From the NCBI GenBank assembly GCA_018136815.1, contig CM030941.1, forward strand, positions 424,939 to 488,938: a stretch of DNA of 64,000 nucleotides. The letters are read 5' to 3'. This document shows, piece by piece, positions 20,435 to 30,127 of the stretch. The notes below the pieces were generated by a model. It was not told the DNA's origin and searched no databases. It saw only the letters and a list, made by a program, of their open reading frames with translations. A program made the translations under genes and the position numbers. The DNA is from Isochrysis galbana. Lineage: Eukaryota > Haptophyta > Isochrysidales > Isochrysidaceae. The stretch's first letter is position 1. Every line of letters starts with the position of its first letter.

Positions 20435-21623
20435 ACGAAGAGGAGCCTCTTCCGCTTCTGAGGAGCGGTAGTAGAGTAGGCCATCGCGAAGGAGGAATCG
20501 GGAACTTTTCTTCGACGACGAGCTAGAGTCAATCGAAGAGGAAGCTTTCGGAAGGATCGACTCGACTTCAGAAAGGATCGAGCTGGCGAGTCGTCGGTAG
20601 AGAGCGCTTGACGTAATTCGTCGGCATGAGGCACGCCCACATCGAGATACGAGGAGGTAATCGACTCCGAAGATTCCGATGCTTGACGAGCGAGCCTATC
20701 GCTTGCTTGTTGGCGGCGAGCGGTGAGGGTGGATGAAGTAACCGCGGCGGCGACTATGTCGTGAATTTCAGAAGAATCGAAAGAATGGGCGTCACTCTCC
20801 TCGAGATGGAGAGGATCGTGATCAGGCTCGAGAGCAACTAAGCGGGATAAGCCGTCGGCGTCCCAGTGAGTGACTCCAGGTTTGTGCACGACGTCGAATC
20901 TATATTCGGCTAGCTTTAGGACCCATCGCATGAGGCGCGAGGCTGGACCACCGGTGACTTGATCTTTCATCGTGTGAAGCCAGCGCAAAGCTGAATGGTC
21001 TACGACGAGGGTGAAGTGGCGACCCCAAAGATAAGGCCTCCAATTTCGGATCGATTCTAGCGCTGCTAGAAGTTCGATTTCAGTGACTGTCCAATGGCGC
21101 TCAGCCGGACTCAAGCTACGACCGTAGTATGCAACGACGCGCTCTCTCCCTTCGTCGTCTTTTGGGCGAGGACGCCGGCGATGCCGAGCTTGCTAGCACC
21201 GTCGGTTTTAACGAGGAAAGGACGGTCGTCTCGAGGAGGTGCAAGTACGGGTTCTTCACAGATAGCTTGCTTGAGATCTTCGATAGCCTGTCGACAGGCT
21301 TCTGTTTGCGACTCGACCGGGACGTCGCACCCTTTCCGCGTGAGAGCGGTTAACGGCGCCGCACGGATCGCAAAACGACGGATGAAACGGCGGTAGTAGG
21401 AGCACAATCCAAGGAACGAACGGACGGCTTCGATCGAGTTGATTTGGGTTGGGTCGATTTTCGAGACAGCTTCCACTTTCTTGGGATCCATCCGAAGACC
21501 TTCACGCGAAACAACGTGGCCGAGATATTCAGCCGAGGTGGCAAAGAAAACGCATTTCGACATCTTGCAAGTGAGGCCCGCCCAGATGAGACGTTCCAAG
21601 ACAAGATCAAGACGGTGTAACAT
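20435..21623 (-). pseudogene. RT thumb/connection and RNase H, frame-broken
   Basis: Two overlapping frames continue the polymerase. 21111-21623 carries the RT tail (SKCVFFATSAEYLGHVVSRE, then FLGLCSYYRRFIRRFA) and the first RNase H Asp (FLVKTDGASKLG). 20435-21114 carries RHWTVTEIELLAALESIRNW and FTLVVDHSALRWL, with the later RNase H acidic residues, and the H/W...DALSR-like DADGLSRL. These are typical Ty3/gypsy blocks in the expected order. Confidence 0.85.
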
Positions 21624-24526
21624 TTGTTGGAATGACGACTCTTCCTGGCCTGCAGCGAGTCACCTACACCTGTCGACCAGGCGCCGACATCATCCAAGTA
21701 TGGCATACAAATCTCCCATGCCAGCCCACCGAGAACGGCGTCCATGAGGCGGCACATATACGAGGGACCGGATTGAACACCGAAAGGCAAGTAATTGAAC
21801 TCGTACTTGCCGCGATGAGTAGTGAACGCGGTGATATGTTTATCGGATTCTTTGATCGGTATACCCCAGAAACCAGATGCCAGGTCCAGGGTGCAAAGGA
21901 ATAGAGAATCGAGGTTGCCTTGACCGGACGACAATCGGTCGATGGCTTCTACCGTGAGGGGAAGAGGGCTGTCCTCTAGACGAAGCTTAGAGTTGACGTC
22001 GCGATAATCTACGCAGAAACGTACGGAGCCATCCTTCTTAGTGACTAACACGACTCGAGAGGCCCACGACGAATTTGATTTCCTAATGATGCCCGCGGAC
22101 TCCATCTTGCAAACTTCGTCCTCTATGATCTTCTCACCCTCTCGTCCAACTCTAGACGGTGCGTGACGGTGAGCTTCGGCTCCGGGGTTGAGCGGTAGCT
22201 CTACCTCCATCACGTGAGTGTGATTCGGGTTAGTCGGGTCAATTGCGAAAGCAGCGATACGTCGGGCCAGTACACGACGAACTTGTTCACGTTGGGGCAT
22301 CGAGAGACGGCCCTCGGGGTCGATCTTGGCTGCCTCGAGGAGCTTGCGTTGGTCCTCGTTGAGCGACTCAATCACATCCGGCGAGTTATTGTCACCGACG
22401 CGGTGATAAGTTCCAGCGTGAATCTTGAATCGAACCTGTAGCGAAGCTACAGGATGGAACGACGGAAGGTGTAGTGGTTTGGGGTCAGTATTGGCCACCG
22501 TAACCGCGATGGTGTGGTCGGATTTCGGCCTCTCTACTTGAGGGATGACGAGCGGAGAGCTGTCAATAGTCTCGCGTGTAGGGAGTCGGTCCACGAGCAT
22601 GGCGCAGTCTTCGTGTTCTCGAAGAGCTAGCGGAATTCGGACGTGAAACGTCGCCCGATGATAGGCCGGGATCGTGATAGGTTCATGGGTATATAGGAGG
22701 TACTCGGAGCCACAAGACGCCGGCGCTTTGGCGGCAAACTCATCGGCCGTGTTGAAGAGCGGCTCGGAGACTAGCTGGTTGTCGTTTTCGGCGGCTTGCG
22801 GCCCTCGGAAGAAGTCAGTCGTGATTGGGTTCGCGGAGGTCGGACAGACCTGTGCACAAGTCATGCTGACAGGGACCACCGCTATCGGTGACGTCGAGAC
22901 GCGAAAGATCGGCGGAGCGTCGGGGCTTGGACTGCCATTAACCTCAAGAGGAGCCACCGTGGATGGGGCACCGAGGGTGATAGAGCCGTCCGCGCTGTCG
23001 GAGGCGAGCTGAATCGAAGCGGCGTGCGTAGCTAAGAAGTCGTTCCCGAGCAGTAGCATCGGGTTGCCTTCAATCACCATGAACGTATGACGAAAGAGAA
23101 ATCCACCGACGGAGAAAACGATTCGAGCCTTGCCTCGCGTGATAAGAGGTAGGCCGTCTGGGCCATGGAGCGGTGTCACTACGGCTTGCGGCAGCCGCTC
23201 GACGCATGCGTCGTTGGGTAGGCTGGACAAGAGGGAAGTGGTCACGACCGACGGGCCAGCTCCGGTGTCAGCGAGTGTGCTGTTGACCGTGAGGGCGGAG
23301 TCGGCTAAGATTACTCCTTCTTTGCCGGCAGCCTCGCCGGAGCGGCAGACCATTAGATCTCGAACATATAGACAATGCCTTGGGTAGGCAGATGGTAGGG
23401 TATCCACGACGCTCTCCGGCCGGTGCGCGGTCACGTGTGCAATGGTGTCGGACAGGGACGGGGTTGGTCGCCAGCGTCGTTGCTCGGGTGAATTCGTCGT
23501 CAAACTGGTCGTCGTCTCTTCGGGTACTCCGACTGCCGCTATCGTGGCAGAGGGCCTAGAGGGGTCGTCCTCGTTGGTAGCGGTACAGGGTGATAGCTTG
23601 GGACTAGTGTAGCCCAGGCCTCTCTTGTCGGTGGGGTGCCTCGGGTGGTCGGACATCTTTTCCCAATCTTTCTCGAGACGGGCTTGGGCTTCTGTCTTGG
23701 GTCTTCGAACTAATGAGGCTAGCTCTTCGGCGCGGATGCCTTTGGCTTCCACGAACTCGATCGGCGCTCGGACGGCAGCGGCGAGGTCGGATTCCTCGTC
23801 GGCGTTTCGTCCGGCTAGAGCTTGCGCTCTTATTTCGTCAGCGGTTTCGAGCGTGACGTTGGACCATTTCTGGTCCCCGTTCACTCCGAATGATTGCCAT
23901 TGTTGGCGCCGCTTCCGGAGAGTCGTCGGCGTCGTCGGACGCGGCGAGCTCGCGCGTGCCGGAGGCGGGGCGGTCCATGGAGAGAATGGGTCGTGGAGTG
24001 TAGACTCGGAGGCGTGGAGTGGCGTGTCGTTGTCGTGGTTATCGTGGGTTTCTTTTTGGTCTTCGTGGTTGTCTGACTCGGGAGTAGCTGGACGGGAAAC
24101 AACGGGGTCGGAAGAAACTTCACTCGTTTCCCTCCCCCTCTCATAACGATGAAGAGCCGACCACGGCTCGTAGGCGGTAGCCTCGGTCGAGCTAAGTGAA
24201 GGCCGGTCCAATAGGCTGCACCGCGCGCAAGCGAGTAGCTCTAACGCGGACAATTTCTTCGTCGACGTCTGGTCTCGCTGTTGGCTCAAATGTCGAAGAA
24301 GAACAGGCATCCAATGGATCGCCATCGCTCCAGCTACACCGACGTAGGTGCGGCTGCGAAGAGCGCCACGGTGCGGTGAAGGAGAGAGGTTAGCCATGGC
24401 CGACTCACGGCCATCCACGACGCAAGTTGGCTGGAGGGGCGGCAGCCCTTTGGTGAGGTACAACCCGGTGGCTTTCTGGTGTCCAGTGCCGTGCTCCCAG
24501 GGTTGGACGAATTGGGTCGGGGTCAA
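21624..24526 (-). CDS. Pol part: methyltransferase end, protease and reverse transcriptase
   Basis: Second long piece of pol. The first 80 or so codons complete the methyltransferase (PTQFVQPWEHGTGHQKATGL, then LPPLQPTCVV, then RSRTYVGVAGAMAIHW). A linker follows. The aspartic protease is at about 23.27-23.02 kb, with LADTGAGPSVV and LLLGNDFL. Reverse transcriptase starts near 22.1 kb (MESAGIIRKSNSSWASRVVL) and runs through VRFCVDYRDVN, LDLASGFWGIPI and YLPFGVQSGPSYM to MPYLDDVGAW. After YLDD the frame is lost at about 21.64 kb and continues in 20435-21623. The piece joins the preceding one in frame if the five-C run at 24527-24531 is restored to six, as in the relic at 6830-6835. Confidence 0.88.
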
Positions 24527-25060
24527 CCCCCGACTAAACGGCGAGCTTCCGCATGCATCCGAGGGTTCTCGACCGCTACAAACGGAGCAGTGGCGGAGGC
24601 CATTGACTTGAAGACGCGAGCGGCCGACTCAAGAGCGGCACGACGTCCGGGTTCTTGGGAGAGCCATTGACTGCTGACAGCGGAGAGGTACGTGCAGGGC
24701 GGGTGGGCGATGACTAGGTCCCAACCTAGGTTTTGGACATGAAGCGCGTCGCCTTGGAAGTGGGGCACGTAATCGATCTCGGAAGGATACAAATCGCACG
24801 TAGCTACATCAGCACCGGCGAGTAGGAACATGGAGGAGACGACGCCGCTCGTCTCGCCAACGACGAGAACGCGTGGTGCGTGACAGCCAGACGTCAGCCC
24901 GTCTTGGACTCGTTGATTCATCTTCGTGAGCTCAGCGCAAAGCTCATCGAAGTGCTTGGGTAGCGCGGCGGCAGGCGAGGCTAGGGTGCCATTGCGAGGC
25001 CGGCGAAGCTCTTGGGCTGCCTCCGTGAGGTGCCGAGGTAATACCACCGCAGAGCCGCTC
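24280..25060 (-). other. Phage-type SAM methyltransferase domain inside pol
   Basis: A compact Rossmann-type methyltransferase domain. Seen in order: RVLVVGETSGVVSSMFLLAG (SAM-binding loop), TCDLYPSEIDY (acidic end of strand 2), WDLVIAHPPCTYLS (motif IV with PPC), FVAVENPRMH (motif VI-like ENP), LVGG, QFVQPWEHGTGHQKATGL, LPPLQPT and RSRTYVGVAGAMAIHW. From memory, this block order matches a family of phage and bacterial proteins usually labelled DNA methyltransferase. The PPC and ENP motifs fit the Cys and Glu of cytosine-C5 enzymes. Its target and activity are not known. The domain sits between the gag-side linker and the protease, and is broken once by a homopolymer change (24527-24531). Confidence 0.8.
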
Positions 25061-27174
25061 GCTCGTGCACGAAGAGAGGCGAGAGCGTGGAGAGCGGGTG
25101 ACGGGGTATCATCACGGGTGCCGACATCGGAGTTGTTTTGAGAGGAATCGAAGGACTGGATCGCGGACGCATTGATCGCTGCCACGCGCATGATGGTGGT
25201 GGCAGTGGTATCGAGAGGCAGGCAGTGCTCGGAGGCGGCGACCGGTGGCCGCAGCGACGTAGGACGAATGGAAGAAGACTCGGATATCGACGACGTAGAG
25301 ACGGGCTCGGAGGACGGGATTGACGAAGAAACTCGGAGAAGTGGGGTGTCGGACGGCGGCGACGGACGCCGCGGCCGCGAGACCACCGGTGAGAGACATG
25401 AAGGACATGGCTCAGGGACTCGGTTGGGCTGGCTCAATGGGCGTAGAAGCTCGGTTTGGGAGGCCGCCGTTCCTCGACGTGCAGAGGAGTTGTGGTCACT
25501 CTCCATGGTCACGTCGGAAGAGGAGACGTCGTTGCATTCTGTCGTCGGCGGGGTCGGCGCCGGCGAAAGAAGGGACGTGGCTGTCGTAGAAGCCGGCTGC
25601 GGGGAAGGCTGGGGCCAGGGTGGTGGCTCTGCGGCAGCGGCTGGCGTGGGTAGTGGCCGAAGAGGTTCTGCAATGCGAAGCATTCTTCGGAGGACTTGGC
25701 TCGGGCTAGCGGGTGGATGGACCGCTGAAATTACGGTGGATTCAGACTCGAATTCGGAAGACTCGGCGACTTGAGAGGGGCTAGGAGACGGCTGTTCAAG
25801 CTCCTCCAGGGCTCTCGGTTGATGGGGTGGCGTGGGGACGCCGGTGGTCGACCGCGGACTCCGCGGTGACGTTAATTTGTACTCGGACTCGGACTCGTCG
25901 TTTCTGGCGTGCTGGACGCCAATAACAGGGCTAACTTTCGAAATGGGAACGGACGGGGCCGGCTCAAAGGTGAAGCCCCCTGGCGTCGCAACCGTCGGTG
26001 AGGACGAAGCTGAAGCTTGTGATGACAATAGGGGCACGGTGGCCAGCACCGGTTGGCTCGGTGCGGCCGAAATCTCGGACTCGGTGACGGGCTTGATTAC
26101 GCGGGCTCGGGATGCACTGTCTTGTGCGATTGGACTCGGACTCGGAACGGAAACGGAAGGGATCGGCTCGGCGGCGTGCAGCCTGCTGGAGTGGCAGGCC
26201 GGCTGCGGCGAGACTCGGAACGGTGGCTCGGACAAGGACACAGTGGCTGTCGTCGAGGGCTTCGGCGTCAGCTTGTGTTTGGACTCGATACGCGGTGGCT
26301 CGTGAAACGGGGCTCGGTTGTGGTTGGAATTCTGGAAGTGACCGGAGATTCCAAATGACTCAGACTCGGGGCGCGGAGGACCGAAGGTGAACACTCCCGC
26401 GGAAGGAGTGGTCGTCGGAGGCTCAGTGAGTGGCTGGAGCTCCGTTAATCCTGCGGTCGACCGCGTGGTAGGACTCGGTGACGTTGTAAACTCGGACTCG
26501 GACTCGGACTCGGACTCGGATGGCTCAGAACGGGGTTTGCTCAAAACAGGCTTGGACTCGGACTCGAAAGAAAGTGGGGAAGAACCGGAGAACTGCGCCT
26601 CCATCGTCGTAGTAATGGAGACTGGTGATACCGGTGATGACTGGACTGGGCTCAGACTCGTAGATGGGCTCGCGGTGGCGTAAGACGAAGAGGGTAATTC
26701 TGAACGTGACTTGGACTCGGACTCGTACTCGGGAGACGTTTTGTGGCTCGGACATGCGAAATTTGATTTGAAGGATTGAAGGTTGGATTGGGCCTGCGGC
26801 GGCTGGATTTTCGCAGACCGTGAGGTCTTGGACTGGGGATGCTTGAGGAGTGGCGGGGGGTAGCGGTTGAGCGGCTTGAGTTGATAGAGAGGCGGTGACG
26901 GTTGACTTGGTTTTGAGGACTCGTGCGTGATATCGAGAATCAGGATGGAATCATCGGCATTGGGAGAAATAGGGGCAATCGGCGAGGAGGCAGGAGAAAG
27001 AGGGGGATGGAGGTGGCAGGGCTTGTCTGGAACTTGGGGAATCCTGGGGTACCGGTTGGAGGCCGTAGAAGTACTCGGCCGTAGCGTAATACGATCTTTT
27101 GGTGGGTGGCGTTCAGGCCCACTACCCTGGACTGGTAGCGGGGTAACAGCGCGGACGTGGGCCCCGCCGGCGAC
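24523..27174 (-). CDS. Pol leader: Ser/Glu/Pro-rich linker plus methyltransferase N-part
   Basis: Open in the gag frame from the codon after the UAG (27175-27177) to 24523, 883 codons and a stop. The first 190 or so codons lack a methionine suited to start pol (first ATG in frame used by gene callers is 26604), so expression probably depends on reading through the UAG. The linker is low-complexity, with runs of Ser-Glu pairs encoded by repeated CGAGTC units, and is Pro/Thr-rich. The last 180 codons carry the N-terminal part of the methyltransferase (see 24280-25060). Confidence 0.75.
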   Translation of the reverse strand, partial: VAGGAHVRAVTPLPVQGSGPERHPPKDRITLRPSTSTASNRYPRIPQVPDKPCHLHPPLSPASSPIAPISPNADDSILILDITHESSKPSQPSPPLYQLKPLNRYPPPLLKHPQSKTSRSAKIQPPQAQSNLQSFKSNFACPSHKTSPEYESESKSRSELPSSSYATASPSTSLSPVQSSPVSPVSITTTMEAQFSGSSPLSFESESKPVLSKPRSEPSESESESESEFTTSPSPTTRSTAGLTELQPLTEPPTTTPSAGVFTFGPPRPESESFGISGHFQNSNHNRAPFHEPPRIESKHKLTPKPSTTATVSLSEPPFRVSPQPACHSSRLHAAEPIPSVSVPSPSPIAQDSASRARVIKPVTESEISAAPSQPVLATVPLLSSQASASSSPTVATPGGFTFEPAPSVPISKVSPVIGVQHARNDESESEYKLTSPRSPRSTTGVPTPPHQPRALEELEQPSPSPSQVAESSEFESESTVISAVHPPASPSQVLRRMLRIAEPLRPLPTPAAAAEPPPWPQPSPQPASTTATSLLSPAPTPPTTECNDVSSSDVTMESDHNSSARRGTAASQTELLRPLSQPNRVPEPCPSCLSPVVSRPRRPSPPSDTPLLRVSSSIPSSEPVSTSSISESSSIRPTSLRPPVAASEHCLPLDTTATTIMRVAAINASAIQSFDSSQNNSDVGTRDDTPSPALHALASLRARASGSAVVLPRHLTEAAQELRRPRNGTLASPAAALPKHFDELCAELTKMNQRVQDGLTSGCHAPRVLVVGETSGVVSSMFLLAGADVATCDLYPSEIDYVPHFQGDALHVQNLGWDLVIAHPPCTYLSAVSSQWLSQEPGRRAALESAARVFKSMASATAPFVAVENPRMHAEARRLVGG
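26490..26520. repeat. GACTCG hexamer repeat
   Basis: About five units of ACTCGG/GACTCG, with further short clusters near 26555 and 26710. On the minus strand they code for alternating Ser-Glu in the pol linker. Confidence 0.8.
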
Positions 27175-27177
27175 CTA
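27175..27177 (-). promoter_or_regulatory. In-frame UAG between gag and pol, candidate readthrough site
   Basis: Minus-strand context is CAG TAG GTC GCC GGC GGG. I read every codon from here to the ATG at 26604 and found no further stop, and gag and pol share the frame. A single amber codon in that position recalls the suppressed gag-pol stop of gammaretroviruses. Use of readthrough here is inferred. Confidence 0.55.
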
Positions 27178-29940
27178 CTGGGCCGGACGGAGAACAACCA
27201 TCGTGCGGAGGCGGCGGTGGACTTCTGGGTCGTTACCACACTCGCCACTGCCGCCTTCGCAGAGAAAACGAATGTATGGTTGGCAAACGACGGGGTTATG
27301 AGCTCCGTCGCCCGTGCCATACTTCCACAAGTCTGCCTCGGGCGTACCAGATGGAGCCCGGGGACGAAAGGCGCAGTACGCGCAGCCGTTGGCGTCGGTC
27401 CACTCCTTGACGTCGCGGTCTAAGTCGTCGAGACGCGGCGCCGTCATGGTGGCATCCGAGGGACGGCAGCGCGTGAGCGCAGCGCGAAGGGCCGGGTGAC
27501 CCGCGTAACGAGAGATTTGCCAGAAGCGGGCTCGCGCTCGAGACCAGCTACCTGGATCCCATTCCGAGAGGCCCGAATCGGCCGGAAGCCCAAGGCCGTT
27601 CGGAGGGGGATCACATTGGCGACGGGAAGACGTGCTTTTGCCGAGGGGACGGTCAAGAAGTGCGTCCGGTAACGGAGACGATGCGGAGTAATTCGTAGGC
27701 GGAGGCGGAGCCCGACGATTGTCAGCGCCAGTCGCCTTGCGGTTCGAGTTGTTGTTTTGCGATTTTAATGCCTCGGCCACCGCCGCTTGGACGGCGGCGA
27801 CCATCGAAGCCGTAGTGTCTGCGGGGTTAGAGGCAGTCTTAGCAACCTTGGCGGTCTTGGTGGACTTGGAAGTAGTCGCCGGCGGCGTCACGGCGGCGAC
27901 CGTGACCGACGCTTGTTGGCCAGCGCGGGCTTGTTCGTACGGGCTCAGGTAGCGCTGGCAGAGGTTGACGCACGAAAGGGCCGAACGAGGGAGCTCGTGG
28001 TTCTCGACGCGGAAGCGAGTCTTCGCAAGACACTCGCCGAACTTGGTCGCGTTATCCACGCCGCGAGCCGCGTCGACCTTGTCGTTCCGAATGATGGACT
28101 CGAATCGTTGATTGATATCGTGCGACATGTTTGGGTGGTCCCAGACCGTCGTGGCATCCACCTTCGCGTCACCCATCTTGCGGACGTACGCGCGCACCAA
28201 ATTCTTGGATAACTCTAAGAGATCGGAGCCGGCTTCACGGGCTACGAGGCGGTCCCACTCCATGGAGGCGGAGTCTTTGGCGAAGCCGGGCACGTTGGCC
28301 GCGATGGTGGCGTCGCACTTGCGGAGAAGCACGTCGCAGGCCAGCGCGGGATTGAGAGAGAGAACCGGATCTTCGGCGAGATCGAGGAGGAAGGCGTAAA
28401 TCCTTTGGTTGCCGGTGGTGCACAAGTTGGCGGCCGCTAGCAAGGATGTAAAGATTTCACGGTGGTCGCAGCCGAGCGAGAGGGCGCGCTCGAGTGGCTT
28501 GATGAAGGACAGACGAAAATCATTCCAGGAGGTGGCCGCTGTCTGGACGTTGTCCGAGGCCAGGCCCTTGGGGAACTTGATCTCGGAAAGCTCTTTGCCC
28601 ATTCGGACTTGGTGATGGAGGGTGCGGTCGAGGAAGAAGCGGCTCCGAGCCCACTTGGTCACGTGCTCCTTCTCGAAAAACACACGGTAGTGCCAAACAT
28701 TGCCGGCCCGAGAGAGGCCGCCGTTGAGAATGGCGTGGATTAGCTCGAAATCGTCGGAGTTCTTGTAGAGAGAAGCTACCTCATAGGGGGACATGTTAAA
28801 CAGTTGGTCCCATGAGGCTAGGATGACCTCTCGCTCAGAAACATCCCCGGCGAGGCTTGGATCGACGGGATGCCGCCGAGTCGCCGGATTTGGAAGCGAG
28901 CGGAGGCCCGCGACGGTGGGTGGAGGTTGGGGATCAGAAACAGGCTTGACAGACGGGACAGGAACGGGTGTATTGGGTACGGGATCGGAAATCGGATTTG
29001 GCGGAACGGAGAACGGCGCGGCGGGCAAAGGTTGAGAAGGGAACTTGGCCGAGGCAGGGGGAGCACCGATGGAGTTGTCTCCTTCTTCCACAAGCGGTGG
29101 CGAAGTTTCGACTCGAGACGAAGTCGTAGTGCCCGCTTGGCCCTGTAGAATGTTGAGTATCGTGTTGAAGGTAGACCCCACCTCTCGCTGAAATTCTTCG
29201 TGGCGCTGGGCGGCTTGGAGGGTAGAGGACTCGAGGCGGTCGACAGCGCCGCGGAGAGCCTCGATCTGGACTTGTTGGTCCATGATTTGGGCGGCGCCGA
29301 CGGTGGCGGTCGGAGGTGGAACGACGTTACGTTTGGGGTACGAATACGTCGACGGGGGTGGAACAAACTCTTCATATGGTGGGGGCTCGAAAGGAGGGAG
29401 GGACCGGACGGAACCCACATCATCTTCAGCACCAACCACAGAGGGATTGAGAGAGGAAGGAACACTTGGCAAAGGATCAGCGAAAGAAAGGAGAGGAAAG
29501 GCCACCGGTGGAGCAACGGACGAGGCTAGAGGACCCATTCCAGCTCCAGTTGACGGGGTGTGAGTAGAGGCCCGCGGAGGCGGCGGAACTTCGACCGTCG
29601 GCGCGGAGAGGCGAGAGGGGGGGAGAACTGGCTCGGAAAGGCTCTCCTTTGAAGAAGGGAGGGGTCCCACGAGGCTCTCTTCCCCAGGAGACTTCGACCC
29701 GAACAGTTCGGGAAGAGAAGAAGAAGAGACGGGCTCATGACGCGGGGACGATGAAGATTTCTCAAGGGAAGAACTCGACGTGACGACCGGAGCCGAAGGC
29801 GCGAGCGAAGATTTTGTGCTTGTCAGAGCAAGGCTCATCTCACTCTTGGAGATGGCCTGCGAGGGCGCGCCGGCAGCTAGCGCGGAATGCGGTTCTTGCG
29901 GGGAGCTCATGGAGCTTTCCTCGGGGGTGACTACGGGCAT
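27175..29940 (-). CDS. Gag of the chromovirus
   Basis: Capsid/nucleocapsid polyprotein, 921 residues from the ATG at 29940 (an earlier frame start at 29961 uses GTG). The first third is Ser/Pro-rich and disordered. A helical middle (residues about 250-560) includes a coiled stretch ahead of a Pro-rich linker and then a capsid-like segment (REVILASWDQLFNMSPYEVA; RSRFFLDRTLHHQVRMGKEL). The C-terminus has a Cys/His cluster (GCAYCAFRP...HNPVVCQPYIRFLC...GECGN), not the usual CCHC knuckle. It ends CAG-TAG; the same frame stays open for another 883 codons into pol. Confidence 0.85.
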   Translation of the reverse strand: MPVVTPEESSMSSPQEPHSALAAGAPSQAISKSEMSLALTSTKSSLAPSAPVVTSSSSLEKSSSSPRHEPVSSSSLPELFGSKSPGEESLVGPLPSSKESLSEPVLPPSRLSAPTVEVPPPPRASTHTPSTGAGMGPLASSVAPPVAFPLLSFADPLPSVPSSLNPSVVGAEDDVGSVRSLPPFEPPPYEEFVPPPSTYSYPKRNVVPPPTATVGAAQIMDQQVQIEALRGAVDRLESSTLQAAQRHEEFQREVGSTFNTILNILQGQAGTTTSSRVETSPPLVEEGDNSIGAPPASAKFPSQPLPAAPFSVPPNPISDPVPNTPVPVPSVKPVSDPQPPPTVAGLRSLPNPATRRHPVDPSLAGDVSEREVILASWDQLFNMSPYEVASLYKNSDDFELIHAILNGGLSRAGNVWHYRVFFEKEHVTKWARSRFFLDRTLHHQVRMGKELSEIKFPKGLASDNVQTAATSWNDFRLSFIKPLERALSLGCDHREIFTSLLAAANLCTTGNQRIYAFLLDLAEDPVLSLNPALACDVLLRKCDATIAANVPGFAKDSASMEWDRLVAREAGSDLLELSKNLVRAYVRKMGDAKVDATTVWDHPNMSHDINQRFESIIRNDKVDAARGVDNATKFGECLAKTRFRVENHELPRSALSCVNLCQRYLSPYEQARAGQQASVTVAAVTPPATTSKSTKTAKVAKTASNPADTTASMVAAVQAAVAEALKSQNNNSNRKATGADNRRAPPPPTNYSASSPLPDALLDRPLGKSTSSRRQCDPPPNGLGLPADSGLSEWDPGSWSRARARFWQISRYAGHPALRAALTRCRPSDATMTAPRLDDLDRDVKEWTDANGCAYCAFRPRAPSGTPEADLWKYGTGDGAHNPVVCQPYIRFLCEGGSGECGNDPEVHRRLRTMVVLRPAQ

Positions 29941-30127
29941 GGTGATCGACGCACGACGCACGACGCACGGAGGGCGCGGAAGTGTGGAAGGAGGCTTGTG
30001 GGAGGTGGTGGCAGGCGACTGGGGGTGGCTCAGGCGCGTGCTTGGCTGGTATTGACTCGTTGACTCGGGGTATAGACTCGGGAACTCGGGGGGACTCGCT
30101 TGGGAACACGGTGGGACTCGACGAAGT

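Noticed and set aside
24523-24531. Programmed -1 frameshift between the two pol pieces at a G-run
   Set aside because: The relic at 6830-6835 has six bases in the run where the element has five; restoring one base makes one continuous frame, and no proper slippery heptamer is present.
24280-25060. Bacterial contamination as the source of the methyltransferase
   Set aside because: The domain is in frame with chromovirus linker and protease inside one element, and a decayed copy lies between eukaryotic intron-bearing genes.
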